Assembly: GCA_944326945.1 (NCBI GenBank) | Contig: CALVFY010000024.1 | Span: 1-39,329 of the forward strand | Length of the DNA stretch: 39,329 nucleotides | Direction of reading: 5' to 3' | DNA from: an uncultured Rikenellaceae bacterium | Lineage (GTDB): Bacteria; Bacteroidota; Bacteroidia; Bacteroidales; Rikenellaceae | In this document: positions 1 through 8,197 of the stretch, one piece after another | Layout of the letters: every line of letters begins with the position of its first letter | Position numbering within the stretch: position 1 is the stretch's first letter | The notes under the pieces: generated by a model | The model's database searches: none | What the model was told of the DNA's origin: nothing | Seen by the model: the letters and a program-made list of their open reading frames with translations, nothing else | Translations under genes and position numbers: made by a program

Positions 1-1788
1 GCGACGCAATGTGAAAGAGGCAATATAACGATCCTTCAACGTGTAGTTAATACGACCGTAGAACGAAAGTTCGGCATACTCCGCTTCGGAGACTGAAGCG
101 GGATTGGTCATCTTTCCGGCATTCTGAATACTGTGAATCTCCGAGTCGATATAGTCCTCTCCGTTCAGAGTGGTCGTTTTCCCATAATATTTCGTAACGG
201 ACATACCCGCCATCACGGAAAGACGATGATTCCCCTTATTGTAATTATAGGTCAGATAATCCTCCGTACTGAGTCGTGAGGTAAGCCTCTCCCTGTAGCG
301 TCCTTTATCCGTGGGATTGGAACTGATCTTGTCGAACCGTTTCGGGGAATACGACTCCTGAAGGGTGTTATCCTTATTCATCGAACCCGAAATGCGAAGA
401 ACCAAACCCTTGGCAAGCGTCAAATCGAAATTCTGGCTGATGATCGTCCACTCCCGGCTAAAGTTATAGGGGACGTATTTTGCCACGGCGATGGGATTCC
501 GTGTCTGATTTCCTCCCAGATAATCCAACAGTTCGCCCGTCTCAAAATCATAAGGAGAATAGCAGGGATTCGACTTTACAATCGTACTTACGACACTGGT
601 CAACGAGTTTCCAGTCAGGATACGATTATAGTCCTGATTGGCATAAGAGACACTGGTATAACCCTTCAGCCACTTATTCATTTTATAAGTAAAGTTGGCC
701 CGTCCGTTATACTGATGATATTTCGTCTCGATTACCGTCGGTTTCTGATCCCGATAACTCAAAGAGAGACTATAGGAGAATTTATCACTGCTTCCACGCA
801 GACTGATATTCTCCCGATGCTGATATACCGTACGGAACATCAAATCCTGCCAATCAGTACTTCTCAGATACATCGGGTTATTGGGATTGACGATCCAATC
901 GTTGGTGGGACGTTCGTTTCCGTTATTGAGCCGCGCCTGGACATACACCTCCCGAAATTCTCGTGCATTGAGCACATCCAAGTTACGCGAATTGGTCACA
1001 ATCGACGAGGTATGACTGACATTGACCACAGGCTCCGATATTCCGAGATTTTGTCCGCCCTTCGTGGTAATGATAATCACACCGTTTGCCGCACGAGAAC
1101 CGTAAATCGCTGCCGAGGCCGCATCTTTCAACACCTCGATCGACTCGATGTCACTGATATCCAACCCCGCCATCGGACTGAACGTAGCATCGTCATCCAA
1201 CGACGAAATGTTGCTCGACTCGATGGGCACACCATCTATAATATAAAGAGGTTCATTGTTACCGTTAATCGAAGAGAGTCCTCGGATAGAGATATTGGCT
1301 CCGGCACCGGGTTCGCCCGAAGTAGAAATGATCTGCATTCCGGGAATCTTTCCCTGCAAAGCCGTATTGATATTTCCACCAGCATTCTGTTCGATATCCT
1401 TGGCAGTCAGAGAGGTTATCGCTCCGGTCACATCTCGTTTACGCTGCGATCCGTAACCGGTAACCACAATCGCATCCAAATCGCTGTACTCTTCCTCCAG
1501 AACCACATTATACACAGATTTAGAAGAGGTCAATACGACCGAAACCTTTTTCATTCCCAGAAATGAAATATCCAGGTTTTTATCACGAGATGTGACGGAA
1601 AGAGTAAACTTTCCATCGTGAGTGGTAGAGGTACCCCGTTTCGACTCGCGGGCAACTACCGTAGCACCAATAATCGGAGATCCGTCTGATGCATTAGTCA
1701 CCCGTCCCGTCACTTTCCGATTCTGTGCAAAAAGTCCGGTAGTGAACAACAGGATCCCCATCATAAGCAAGGGCCATTTGTTTTTCAT
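1..1788 (-). CDS. SusC/RagA-type TonB-dependent outer-membrane receptor (partial, C-terminal part off the left edge)
   Basis: The reading frame is open from an ATG at 1788 to the window edge, giving 596 codons. The visible part holds a Sec signal peptide ending near LFAQ, a carboxypeptidase-regulatory-like beta domain (about residues 25-105), a TonB plug domain (about 115-235) and the start of the beta barrel. SusC landmarks are the IVVTGYGSQ segment just before the plug, the LYIIDGVPI segment, and IEVLKDAASAAIYGSRAANG with VIIITTKGG at the plug end. Such receptors import oligosaccharides or other large ligands with a SusD lipoprotein, which would be expected beyond the left edge. The gene diverges from an operon with a sugar-type regulator. 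A TACTTTTG promoter element lies about 100 bases upstream of the start. The substrate cannot be read from the sequence. Confidence 0.93.
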   Translation of the reverse strand, partial: MKNKWPLLMMGILLFTTGLFAQNRKVTGRVTNASDGSPIIGATVVARESKRGTSTTHDGKFTLSVTSRDKNLDISFLGMKKVSVVLTSSKSVYNVVLEEEYSDLDAIVVTGYGSQRKRDVTGAITSLTAKDIEQNAGGNINTALQGKIPGMQIISTSGEPGAGANISIRGLSSINGNNEPLYIIDGVPIESSNISSLDDDATFSPMAGLDISDIESIEVLKDAASAAIYGSRAANGVIIITTKGGQNLGISEPVVNVSHTSSIVTNSRNLDVLNAREFREVYVQARLNNGNERPTNDWIVNPNNPMYLRSTDWQDLMFRTVYQHRENISLRGSSDKFSYSLSLSYRDQKPTVIETKYHQYNGRANFTYKMNKWLKGYTSVSYANQDYNRILTGNSLTSVVSTIVKSNPCYSPYDFETGELLDYLGGNQTRNPIAVAKYVPYNFSREWTIISQNFDLTLAKGLVLRISGSMNKDNTLQESYSPKRFDKISSNPTDKGRYRERLTSRLSTEDYLTYNYNKGNHRLSVMAGMSVTKYYGKTTTLNGEDYIDSEIHSIQNAGKMTNPASVSEAEYAELSFYGRINYTLKDRYIASFTLRR

Positions 1789-1840
1789 ACGAACAAGGTT
1801 AAAATTTAGGTATCAAGCAATTAACATTACCATTAAAGCA

Positions 1841-1879
1841 TTGGAAAGAAAAATATCAAGCTCTTTTTCTTTCGGCCAA
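1841..1879 (-). promoter_or_regulatory. Leader hairpin of the SusC gene
   Basis: TTGGAAAGAAAAA at 1841-1853 is complementary to TTTTTCTTT (1864-1872) plus CCAA (1876-1879), with a three-base bulge. The hairpin lies between the predicted start of transcription (about 1884, minus strand) and the ATG at 1788. It could affect translation or mRNA stability. The stem is largely A/T, so stability is modest. Confidence 0.4.
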
Positions 1880-1890
1880 TCTTTCATGAT

Positions 1891-1898
1891 CAAAAGTA
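1891..1898 (-). promoter_or_regulatory. Promoter -7 element of the SusC gene
   Basis: The minus strand reads TACTTTTG, a full match to the Bacteroidota -7 consensus TAnnTTTG. I see no clear -33 TTTG at the usual spacing. It would give a 5' leader of roughly 95 bases. Confidence 0.45.
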
Positions 1899-2208
1899 CA
1901 TATCCATATCACACATCTCGCCTCATTTCACGAATCAATATCCTCATTAAGCGTCTTTTAACATTCGGCGATCTTCATTTTTCCCCTCAATTATTACGTT
2001 CGAAATCGGACACCCCATCCAACTGCATATAAGCCGAAGACAACCGAATAATCCCCAATCCATTACATCCTAAACTTCTGCAAATCACCTTTATTTCTAT
2101 CCTAAAAGCCCCCTCTTTCCACATTTCGACAAACACGGCTGCCCCCGCTAACACACCCCACCTCTTCCCTCTTCCCTCTTTCGTCCCTTCCGGCACATCG
2201 CACTTAAA

Positions 2209-2240
2209 CGCTTTTTGAAGACAAGTATTCGCTTTTTGAA
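2209..2240 (+). promoter_or_regulatory. Two direct 11-base repeats, candidate AraC/XylR-type operator
   Basis: CGCTTTTTGAA occurs at 2209-2219 and again at 2230-2240, exactly 21 bases apart. This is two helical turns and matches the half-site spacing of AraC-type activators. The repeats sit just upstream of the promoter of an operon that encodes such a regulator as its second gene. Assignment to that regulator is inference. Confidence 0.45.
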
Positions 2241-2242
2241 AC

Positions 2243-2276
2243 TTTTCCAAACCTATGCCTCTGTACTTTTGGAAAA
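2243..2276 (+). promoter_or_regulatory. Inverted repeat overlapping the promoter of the oxidoreductase operon
   Basis: TTTTCCAAA (2243-2251) and TTTGGAAAA (2268-2276) form a perfect 9-base inverted repeat with a 16-base spacer. The right arm overlaps the -7 element TACTTTTG at 2264-2271, so a bound protein would touch the promoter. Confidence 0.45.
2264..2271 (+). promoter_or_regulatory. Promoter -7 element of the oxidoreductase/XylR operon
   Basis: TACTTTTG matches TAnnTTTG. The nearest upstream TTTG (2235-2238) is about 25 bases away, longer than the usual 19-21, which would suit an activator-dependent promoter. Confidence 0.5.
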
Positions 2277-2308
2277 AACAATGTTCTACTCTTTAACCAA
2301 CCCATATC

Positions 2309-3316
2309 ATGAAAAACAAATTAATCTCAACGCTCCTCGCCACCCTTTTCCTTTGTGCGGGAACGATGGCCCAAGTCAAGAAAATCGGCATCATCGGACT
2401 CGACACCTCTCACAGTCCTGCCTTCACCAAACTCATTAACAGCAAATCGGAAAAACTACCCGGATTCGAATCCTACCAAATAGTAGCCGCCTATCCGTAC
2501 GGGTCCAAAACCATCAAAGCAAGCTATGAACGCATTCCTCGTTTCACGAAAGAGGTAGAAAAATATGGAGTCAAAGTCGTAGATTCGATCGACGAATTGA
2601 TCGCCATGTCGGACTATATCCTCCTGGAAAGCAACGACGGGACCATCCATCTGGAACAAGCGGCTAAAGTATTCAAGGCCGGCAAACCCGTATTCATCGA
2701 CAAACCCATCGGGGCATCGCTCCAGGATGCCATCGCCATCTTCGAATTGGCCCGTCACTATAAGGCCAAATGTTTTTCATCCTCTTCGCTCCGTTACACT
2801 CCCGAGACACAAGCTCTGGCTGCAGGATCGGCAGGCAAGATCCTGGGTGCAGACAGTTTCGGCCCTTCGAAACCCGAGCCCAGTCATCCCGATTTTTCTT
2901 GGTACGGAATTCATGCCATTGAGGCTCTCTTCACTGTCATGGGTCCTGGCTGCGTAGAGGTTACTCGCACCTCTGCCCCGGAAACCGATATTGTTGTGGG
3001 ACGTTGGGAAGACGGACGTCTGGGCACCTTCCGAGGAAATATCAGCGGCAAGCCCACTTATGGAGGTTTTGCATTCACCGCTACCGGAGCCCATCCGCTG
3101 GGATCGAAAGTCCCCTATGATGCCCTTGTCAAACAGATCATCAAATTCTTCGACACGGGCATTGCTCCCGTAAGCGAAAAAGAGACGTTAGCCATTTTCA
3201 CCTTCATGGAAGCCTCCAACGTAAGCAAAGCCAAAGGCGGGGTTCCGGTATCAACGGAAGAGGTATTCAAGGCCAACTACAAAAAAGCAATGAAGGCTGC
3301 AGAAAAATACAAATAA
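2309..3316 (+). CDS. Exported Gfo/Idh/MocA-family oxidoreductase-like protein
   Basis: This 335-residue protein has an N-terminal Sec signal peptide (hydrophobic core about residues 5-20, likely cleavage near MAQ) and then a Rossmann-type strand, KKIGIIGLDTSHS. Further on it has the DKPIG motif (residues 131-135), which corresponds to the EKP motif of the Gfo/Idh/MocA family, followed by the family's C-terminal alpha/beta domain. Members oxidise or reduce sugars and inositols with NAD(P). The nucleotide loop here is GIIGLDTSH rather than a clean GxGxxG, and there is no twin-arginine motif, so cofactor use outside the cytoplasm is uncertain. It is the first gene of a three-gene operon; the regulator starts 10 bases after its stop. 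The substrate is unknown. Confidence 0.85.
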   Translation: MKNKLISTLLATLFLCAGTMAQVKKIGIIGLDTSHSPAFTKLINSKSEKLPGFESYQIVAAYPYGSKTIKASYERIPRFTKEVEKYGVKVVDSIDELIAMSDYILLESNDGTIHLEQAAKVFKAGKPVFIDKPIGASLQDAIAIFELARHYKAKCFSSSSLRYTPETQALAAGSAGKILGADSFGPSKPEPSHPDFSWYGIHAIEALFTVMGPGCVEVTRTSAPETDIVVGRWEDGRLGTFRGNISGKPTYGGFAFTATGAHPLGSKVPYDALVKQIIKFFDTGIAPVSEKETLAIFTFMEASNVSKAKGGVPVSTEEVFKANYKKAMKAAEKYK

Positions 3317-3326
3317 AACCATCGAG

Positions 3327-4511
3327 ATGATAAAGGTTCTGGTTCTTACCGACTTCTCCAGCGGATACAGTCGGGATCTTCTGCGGGGGATTGTTCGATA
3401 TGCCCAGGAAGCAGGTGGGTGGACATTCCACCGGATACCTTTATACTATCGCGTCATGCACGGAGAGAAGGGGATCATGGAATGGGCCCGCAAGTGGAAT
3501 GCCGATGCCATCATCGCCCAACTCTCCGACATCGACATCAGTTCACTCCAAGACACGCTGCATATTCCCATCATCGTACAAAACTATCGGGAACGAATAC
3601 CGGGAATCTGCAACCTGACGGGCGACTACATCGGGACAGGTCGTTTAGCGGCAGAATTTTTCATCCGCAAAGGATACACCCATTTCGCCTACTACGGCAC
3701 CCACGACACAATCTGGTCGCGAGAACGAGGCATGGGATTCGAAAAACGATTGAAAGAGAACGGATTCGATCTGCTCACCTTTTTCGAGCCCTCCTATTCG
3801 CGGACCCAATGGATCTATAATCCGGAAGTATTGGGAGCCTGGCTTACCTCTCTACCCAAACCGGTGGCCGTATTCACTTGCGACGACTACTTTGCCCTCC
3901 AGATATCAGAAACCTGTCGGATGTACGATCTGGCAGTTCCCAACGATGTTGCAATCCTCGGTGTGGACAACGACGAACTGCTCTGCAATATCTCCAATCC
4001 GCCGCTCTCCTCTATCGTGATCGATGCAGAAAACGGAGGCTATGTCGCAGCCAAAGTCCTTCATGATCTGATCAACAAAAAGATTAAGACCCCTTTCGAC
4101 ATCATGGTCAGTCCGGTACAGGTGCTGACCCGTCAATCGACACAGGCCTACGTGATCGAGGACAAATACATCATGAAGATAGTGGACTATATAGAGACCC
4201 ATTACGCCGATCATATCACCGTATCGGATCTACAAGAGCTGGTTCCCCTGTCGAGAAGAGTCTTCGAAAAAAGATTCCGATCCAATACCGGAATGTCAAT
4301 CTACCAATTCCTCCAGAAAACCAGAATCGAACGATTTGCCGGAGAACTGATCACCTCTAATAAATCAATAGAAAGCATTGCTGCCTCATGCGGATTCGAA
4401 GACTATAAAAATGTATCCAGAATCTTTGCACGCTACAAGGGAATTTCCCCTTCTCAATACCGTAAAAAATATTATCACACTCTGAACTATCCAAACAGTG
4501 AAAAGATCTAA
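3327..4511 (+). CDS. XylR-type transcriptional regulator (periplasmic-binding-protein-like sensor plus AraC helix-turn-helix)
   Basis: The 394-residue protein has a LacI/ribose-binding-like sensor domain over about residues 1-270. It opens with a MIKVLVLTDFSSGYSRDLLRGI segment and contains the typical second-half segment AILGVDNDELLC. A C-terminal AraC-family DNA-binding domain covers about residues 277-385, with two helix-turn-helix units (around ITVSDLQELVPLSRRVFEKRF and SIESIAASCGFEDYKNVSRIF). This is the architecture of E. coli XylR, which senses a sugar and binds direct-repeat half sites. It is sandwiched in an operon between an oxidoreductase-like gene and a large exported protein, so it probably controls this locus and perhaps the divergent SusC gene. 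The ligand is not predictable from sequence alone. Confidence 0.9.
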   Translation: MIKVLVLTDFSSGYSRDLLRGIVRYAQEAGGWTFHRIPLYYRVMHGEKGIMEWARKWNADAIIAQLSDIDISSLQDTLHIPIIVQNYRERIPGICNLTGDYIGTGRLAAEFFIRKGYTHFAYYGTHDTIWSRERGMGFEKRLKENGFDLLTFFEPSYSRTQWIYNPEVLGAWLTSLPKPVAVFTCDDYFALQISETCRMYDLAVPNDVAILGVDNDELLCNISNPPLSSIVIDAENGGYVAAKVLHDLINKKIKTPFDIMVSPVQVLTRQSTQAYVIEDKYIMKIVDYIETHYADHITVSDLQELVPLSRRVFEKRFRSNTGMSIYQFLQKTRIERFAGELITSNKSIESIAASCGFEDYKNVSRIFARYKGISPSQYRKKYYHTLNYPNSEKI

Positions 4512-4555
4512 GCTAACATCAGCGAATCTTTCCACCGCAAACACCTCCGGAAACC

Positions 4556-7186
4556 ATGACACGACTTTTGCTTCTCATTCCGTTTCTTTCAGGCGCATTC
4601 GCTCTTAAAGCAGCACCCGTATCAGTCGCAGGCGACGATCCTGCATTCATCCGCCACTTGTCTTCATCGCTTCCGGTGAGAAACATCACCAAAAGTTCGG
4701 ATATAGATATATCAAAGAGTCGCACGCTGATCGTATTCGGGGGAAAATCGCTCCCTGCCGCCTACCGTCAGCCTATCGACCGATTTCTTCAAGCGGGAGG
4801 AAATCTGATTGTAGCAGGCAACAAAGCTCTCCAATACGAACCTCTTTTTACCACAACCCATCCTTTATTTCCATTCGACACACTGCCTCCTATCGTCCGT
4901 CCCAAACGGTCAAAACCCAGTGGGTCGGTCGATACGCCTGCCGTGACACGGATCGAACACGAAGGCAAAAGCGGCATCGCATTCACAACGACCCGTCGAG
5001 GCATGCGCGACATGATGTTCGAAATTCCTCTCGGGAAAATGCCTGAAGGCGACAATATGTTTATCTTCCGTGCACGAGGCAGCCATTTCATGGATCTGCT
5101 CCCGATCGAAATCACAGACAAAACAGGGAAAATTTGGTATTCATTTGTTCCGCTGGACACTTTATGGCACGAATATGCGGTCTCGATGGCCGATTTTCTC
5201 CCTGAAAACTGGAATGATCCCGACAAGCCCTACCCACTCCTCGAACCCTCTCAAGCCGTTTCTCTTCGGATGGGGATGAATACCATGGCCATCTGGCGAG
5301 AAAAACCGATGGGTTTTGCCGTATCAGACCTTCATTCGGCCCGCAGCATCAGCGAATACACCCCCTCTTCCCGATTGAAACAGTTACGACTGCCCTTCGA
5401 ACAGATCGGTATCTCTGCTCCGGGCTGGATCATTGATCCGTTTCTGTATGGGAAAACTGTCTCCGACATCAAATGCAGAAAGAAAGGGGAATATTTCCCT
5501 CTGAAAATCTCTACAATTGATGTTGCTCAGGGCACTATCATTCCGCCCCTATATTATGAACACCCGGGAAGTGCCTCCGGTTCCGATCATAAAAAATCCG
5601 TTCGCGACAAACAGACCCGCATGATGCGAACGGTCACTTTTCTGGCGGACCAACAGGGACGCAGCCTCGGGGAGTTCATCCAATACGGTCGAGGACGCTA
5701 CGCGGGAGGGTCGGTCATTCTGATCGGCCTCGACAGCCATGTTCCCGAAGTGGCGAAAATCATCCCCCCAATCATCCATAAAATCGAAAACACACCCCGA
5801 ATCGCAGGTTTTTCCATTACGACGACAAACATCCAGACCGAAGGGTATGTTCATCCCGTCATACTGACAGAAATAGTCAACCCTCTCCACAAAGAAATTG
5901 ACGCCACATTATCGGCCAATTTCGGCAACTCTTTACAGAACAAAATCCATGTCAAACTTCATTCCAGAGAGTGTCGGCAATACCGTATCGAACTGCCCGA
6001 AGTTCCACATGATTTCCCCATGGAACGATTCGACTGGCAAATCACCTGCTCCACCGCACAGGGATGCGATACGGTAAGCGATACGGCAGACACCGAACGG
6101 GCCTTGATCACCGCACTTCGTCACCTGGTACACACCCAACGGCTCTATCCCGACGGACGTATCAGCAACCACTATTTCGGCGACGCATATGGAGTAAGAG
6201 CCATGTTCGCCTATACCGCCCTGCTCGCCCAAGACCCTGACCGAATGAAACGCAATGCAGACCTCTGGGCTACGGTATCACCCGAAGAAATCCGTCATTG
6301 CGGCGAACGTTTCTACGGAATGCTCATCGACCGTCAACTCCCTTCGGGGGCATGGCCCATGGGTTACAGTGAACACTCTCAAGTATACAATGTTGCAGAC
6401 TGCGGACAGATGGCTATCTCCATCGGACAGTCGATCCGATATGTAACCTCTTCCTCACTGCGCAACCGATATCTCTCTTCCATTCAAAAATTCGGACGAT
6501 GGGCCGAAACTTACTATATAGACAGTACTCGTTCCGAACAACTCAGACTTGACAAACCCGCAGAATTTGCCAAGGGGAATGCCCGACCCGGTTTTTATGG
6601 ACTGGGGCCTGCCGGCAGACAAGATCGACTGACAGGACCTTCCTGGGTACTCTCGGATATACTCGGAGCCCAGATTCTGCTTGCCCGGCTGAGTGAGGGT
6701 CCGGAGAAAAGGGAATTTCGCCACATTGTCAATCGCAATGCAGACTTCTATGCCCGAAACAGATTTTCCGCCGCCAGCTACTATCAAGCCGAAGCTCTAT
6801 GCTGGATCTATCTCGACACAGATTCAAAAGAGCTGAAAAATATATGTCAAGACAATCTCAAAGAGACTTTCCTGGGAGGACTCTATCAGGGAAAAGAGTT
6901 GGATATGTACGATAAGGGAAGCCGGGCGACTCTCAAGGCGCTTCCCCTGCTATATTACATGAGACTATTCGGAGACGACGGTGCCATGCGTGCCGTATTA
7001 CTGAAATACATCTGGAGTTTCGCCTCCCCGTCCTATGTGAATTCAATGGATAATCTCTCGAAAAACATGCCGCGTCCCGTCCACGGAGAATCTATCGGAG
7101 CCGCCAAATATGCCGCTTTGAGTGCCATATGGGCCATTGAACTGCTCAAACCGGGCAGCACTCTTATTGATTTCGAAAAGCCGTAA
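4556..7186 (+). CDS. Large exported multidomain protein of unknown function, possible carbohydrate-active enzyme
   Basis: I do not recognise a characterised family for this 876-residue protein. It begins with a Sec signal peptide (residues 1-20). Residues about 45-95 look like an alpha/beta segment of glutamine-amidotransferase-like fold (LIVFGG, then GGNLIVAGN), as found in some glycosidases. A beta-rich, jelly-roll-like segment spans about 125-270. A second alpha/beta piece (near GRGRYAGGSVILIGL) and an Ig-like segment (about 415-510) follow. Residues about 515-865 are predominantly helical with repeated W/Y/G-rich turns (DAYGVRA, GAWPMGYSEHSQ, GPSWVLSDILGA, YYQAEALCWIYL), resembling an alpha/alpha toroid of glycoside hydrolases or polysaccharide lyases. 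It starts 44 bases after the regulator and ends 20 bases before the convergent oxyR stop. Catalytic residues cannot be named. Confidence 0.75.
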   Translation: MTRLLLLIPFLSGAFALKAAPVSVAGDDPAFIRHLSSSLPVRNITKSSDIDISKSRTLIVFGGKSLPAAYRQPIDRFLQAGGNLIVAGNKALQYEPLFTTTHPLFPFDTLPPIVRPKRSKPSGSVDTPAVTRIEHEGKSGIAFTTTRRGMRDMMFEIPLGKMPEGDNMFIFRARGSHFMDLLPIEITDKTGKIWYSFVPLDTLWHEYAVSMADFLPENWNDPDKPYPLLEPSQAVSLRMGMNTMAIWREKPMGFAVSDLHSARSISEYTPSSRLKQLRLPFEQIGISAPGWIIDPFLYGKTVSDIKCRKKGEYFPLKISTIDVAQGTIIPPLYYEHPGSASGSDHKKSVRDKQTRMMRTVTFLADQQGRSLGEFIQYGRGRYAGGSVILIGLDSHVPEVAKIIPPIIHKIENTPRIAGFSITTTNIQTEGYVHPVILTEIVNPLHKEIDATLSANFGNSLQNKIHVKLHSRECRQYRIELPEVPHDFPMERFDWQITCSTAQGCDTVSDTADTERALITALRHLVHTQRLYPDGRISNHYFGDAYGVRAMFAYTALLAQDPDRMKRNADLWATVSPEEIRHCGERFYGMLIDRQLPSGAWPMGYSEHSQVYNVADCGQMAISIGQSIRYVTSSSLRNRYLSSIQKFGRWAETYYIDSTRSEQLRLDKPAEFAKGNARPGFYGLGPAGRQDRLTGPSWVLSDILGAQILLARLSEGPEKREFRHIVNRNADFYARNRFSAASYYQAEALCWIYLDTDSKELKNICQDNLKETFLGGLYQGKELDMYDKGSRATLKALPLLYYMRLFGDDGAMRAVLLKYIWSFASPSYVNSMDNLSKNMPRPVHGESIGAAKYAALSAIWAIELLKPGSTLIDFEKP

Positions 7187-7205
7187 CCCCTGGGCGAACA
7201 CGATT

Positions 7206-8105
7206 TTAATTGGCCGCTGTCCCGACAACTTGCAGAATCGAATCTTTCAACGCATTGACCAGAGAACCTTTGACATAGGTCCGCCGTACGGCTATCGCTA
7301 TTTTCCGTGAAGCTGCGCCTTTCGCAAAAGTTTTGAGTTGATTTCGCCGTTCCGAGGGAATGAACTGAGTCGCCATTTCGGGAATAATGGTCATCATCGA
7401 GGTGTTATCGACAATCCGCATCAGAGTATCCAGCGAACCGCATTCGAATTGACACGATGTATGGACATTCCGGCGGGCCTGACACAATTCGACAATCTGA
7501 TCACGCAGACAATGGCCCTCGGAAAGCAACAACAACTCCTTCTGGTCTATGTCCTCGATACGGATATTGTTCCGCTCGAACAGAGGATTCGAGGGCGAAA
7601 CATATGCATAAAAACGATCGTTGAACAGCTCTTGTTCCACGATGCCTTCCGGACAGGTTCCTCCGGCCAGAAGCGCCGCGTCGAGCATATCTCTATTCAA
7701 AGCCGAGACAATATCGGAAGTGATCATCTCCCGGATTTCCAGTTCCACTTTCGGATATTGTTTCACGAAACCGGGAATGAACCGATGCAACAAATAAGGC
7801 GCCACCGTAGGGATGACACCCAAACGCATGGTCCCGGCCACTTCGCCCTTCAATTCACTGACGGATTCTTTGATATAATTATAGGCTTTGAGTGTCTCAC
7901 GGGCATTGCGGATCACCACTTGACCCGCTTCGGTCGGGATCACGGGTTTCTTGGAACGATCGAGCAGGATGACTCCCAATTCCTCTTCCAGATTCTTGAT
8001 CTGCATGCTCAACGAAGGCTGGGTCACGAAACAACGTTCGGAAGCCACCGAAAAACTGCCGCAATTAGCCACGGCCAACAAATATTCAAGCTGGACAATA
8101 GTCAT
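7206..8105 (-). CDS. oxyR: Hydrogen-peroxide sensing LysR-type regulator OxyR
   Basis: The protein is 299 residues from the chosen ATG at 8105. It has an N-terminal winged helix-turn-helix (about residues 1-60, with the LysR pattern QLEYLLAV...GSFSVASERCFVTQPSLSMQI) and a C-terminal effector domain. The diagnostic pair is GHCLRDQIVELC, with cysteines at 199 and 208, identical in position and spacing to the redox disulfide of E. coli OxyR. A longer frame starting at GTG 8129 exists. The ATG at 8105 is preferred because AAGGTG lies 6 bases upstream and the numbering then matches the family. It lies 93 bases after the ClC gene on the same strand. A short inverted repeat (8134-8154) just upstream could be an autoregulatory site. 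Expected targets are catalase, Dps and peroxiredoxin genes, none of which is in the window. Confidence 0.95.
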   Translation of the reverse strand: MTIVQLEYLLAVANCGSFSVASERCFVTQPSLSMQIKNLEEELGVILLDRSKKPVIPTEAGQVVIRNARETLKAYNYIKESVSELKGEVAGTMRLGVIPTVAPYLLHRFIPGFVKQYPKVELEIREMITSDIVSALNRDMLDAALLAGGTCPEGIVEQELFNDRFYAYVSPSNPLFERNNIRIEDIDQKELLLLSEGHCLRDQIVELCQARRNVHTSCQFECGSLDTLMRIVDNTSMMTIIPEMATQFIPSERRNQLKTFAKGAASRKIAIAVRRTYVKGSLVNALKDSILQVVGTAAN

Positions 8106-8133
8106 AGTCAACACCTTATAACGAGACACAAAG

Positions 8134-8154
8134 ATTATAAATTTTATTTATAAT
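8134..8154 (-). promoter_or_regulatory. Inverted repeat upstream of oxyR, candidate autoregulatory site
   Basis: ATTATAAA (8134-8141) and TTTATAAT (8147-8154) are perfect inverted arms with a 5-base spacer, about 30 bases upstream of the oxyR start. LysR-type regulators usually bind A/T-rich dyads (T-N11-A) near their own promoter. The arms are pure A/T, so chance is possible. Confidence 0.35.
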
Positions 8155-8197
8155 CCCAAGACTATCGGGAAGGATTTTCCGTGTTCGGAAACAAAAT

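Larger units (their letters stand above)
1789..2308. other. 520-base divergent intergenic region without a gene
   Basis: The region lies between the minus-strand SusC gene and the plus-strand oxidoreductase operon. I see no convincing protein gene or tRNA. It contains a probable leader hairpin of SusC (1841-1879), promoter -7 elements for both sides (1891-1898 minus, 2264-2271 plus), a pyrimidine-rich stretch with repeated CTTCCCT-like blocks (about 2155-2195), two direct repeats 21 bases apart (2209-2240) and an inverted repeat around the plus-strand promoter (2243-2276). Confidence 0.7.

Noticed and set aside
715..1566. 283-codon open frame on the plus strand
   Set aside because: It is antisense to the SusC receptor, whose continuous frame and motifs are clear.
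2105..2205. Pyrimidine-rich stretch as a possible small RNA or gene
   Set aside because: It has no promoter, terminator or stable fold that I can see; the antisense frame there has no family features.
8106..8129. Upstream GTG start for oxyR
   Set aside because: ATG at 8105 has a better ribosome binding site and gives cysteines at the family positions 199 and 208.
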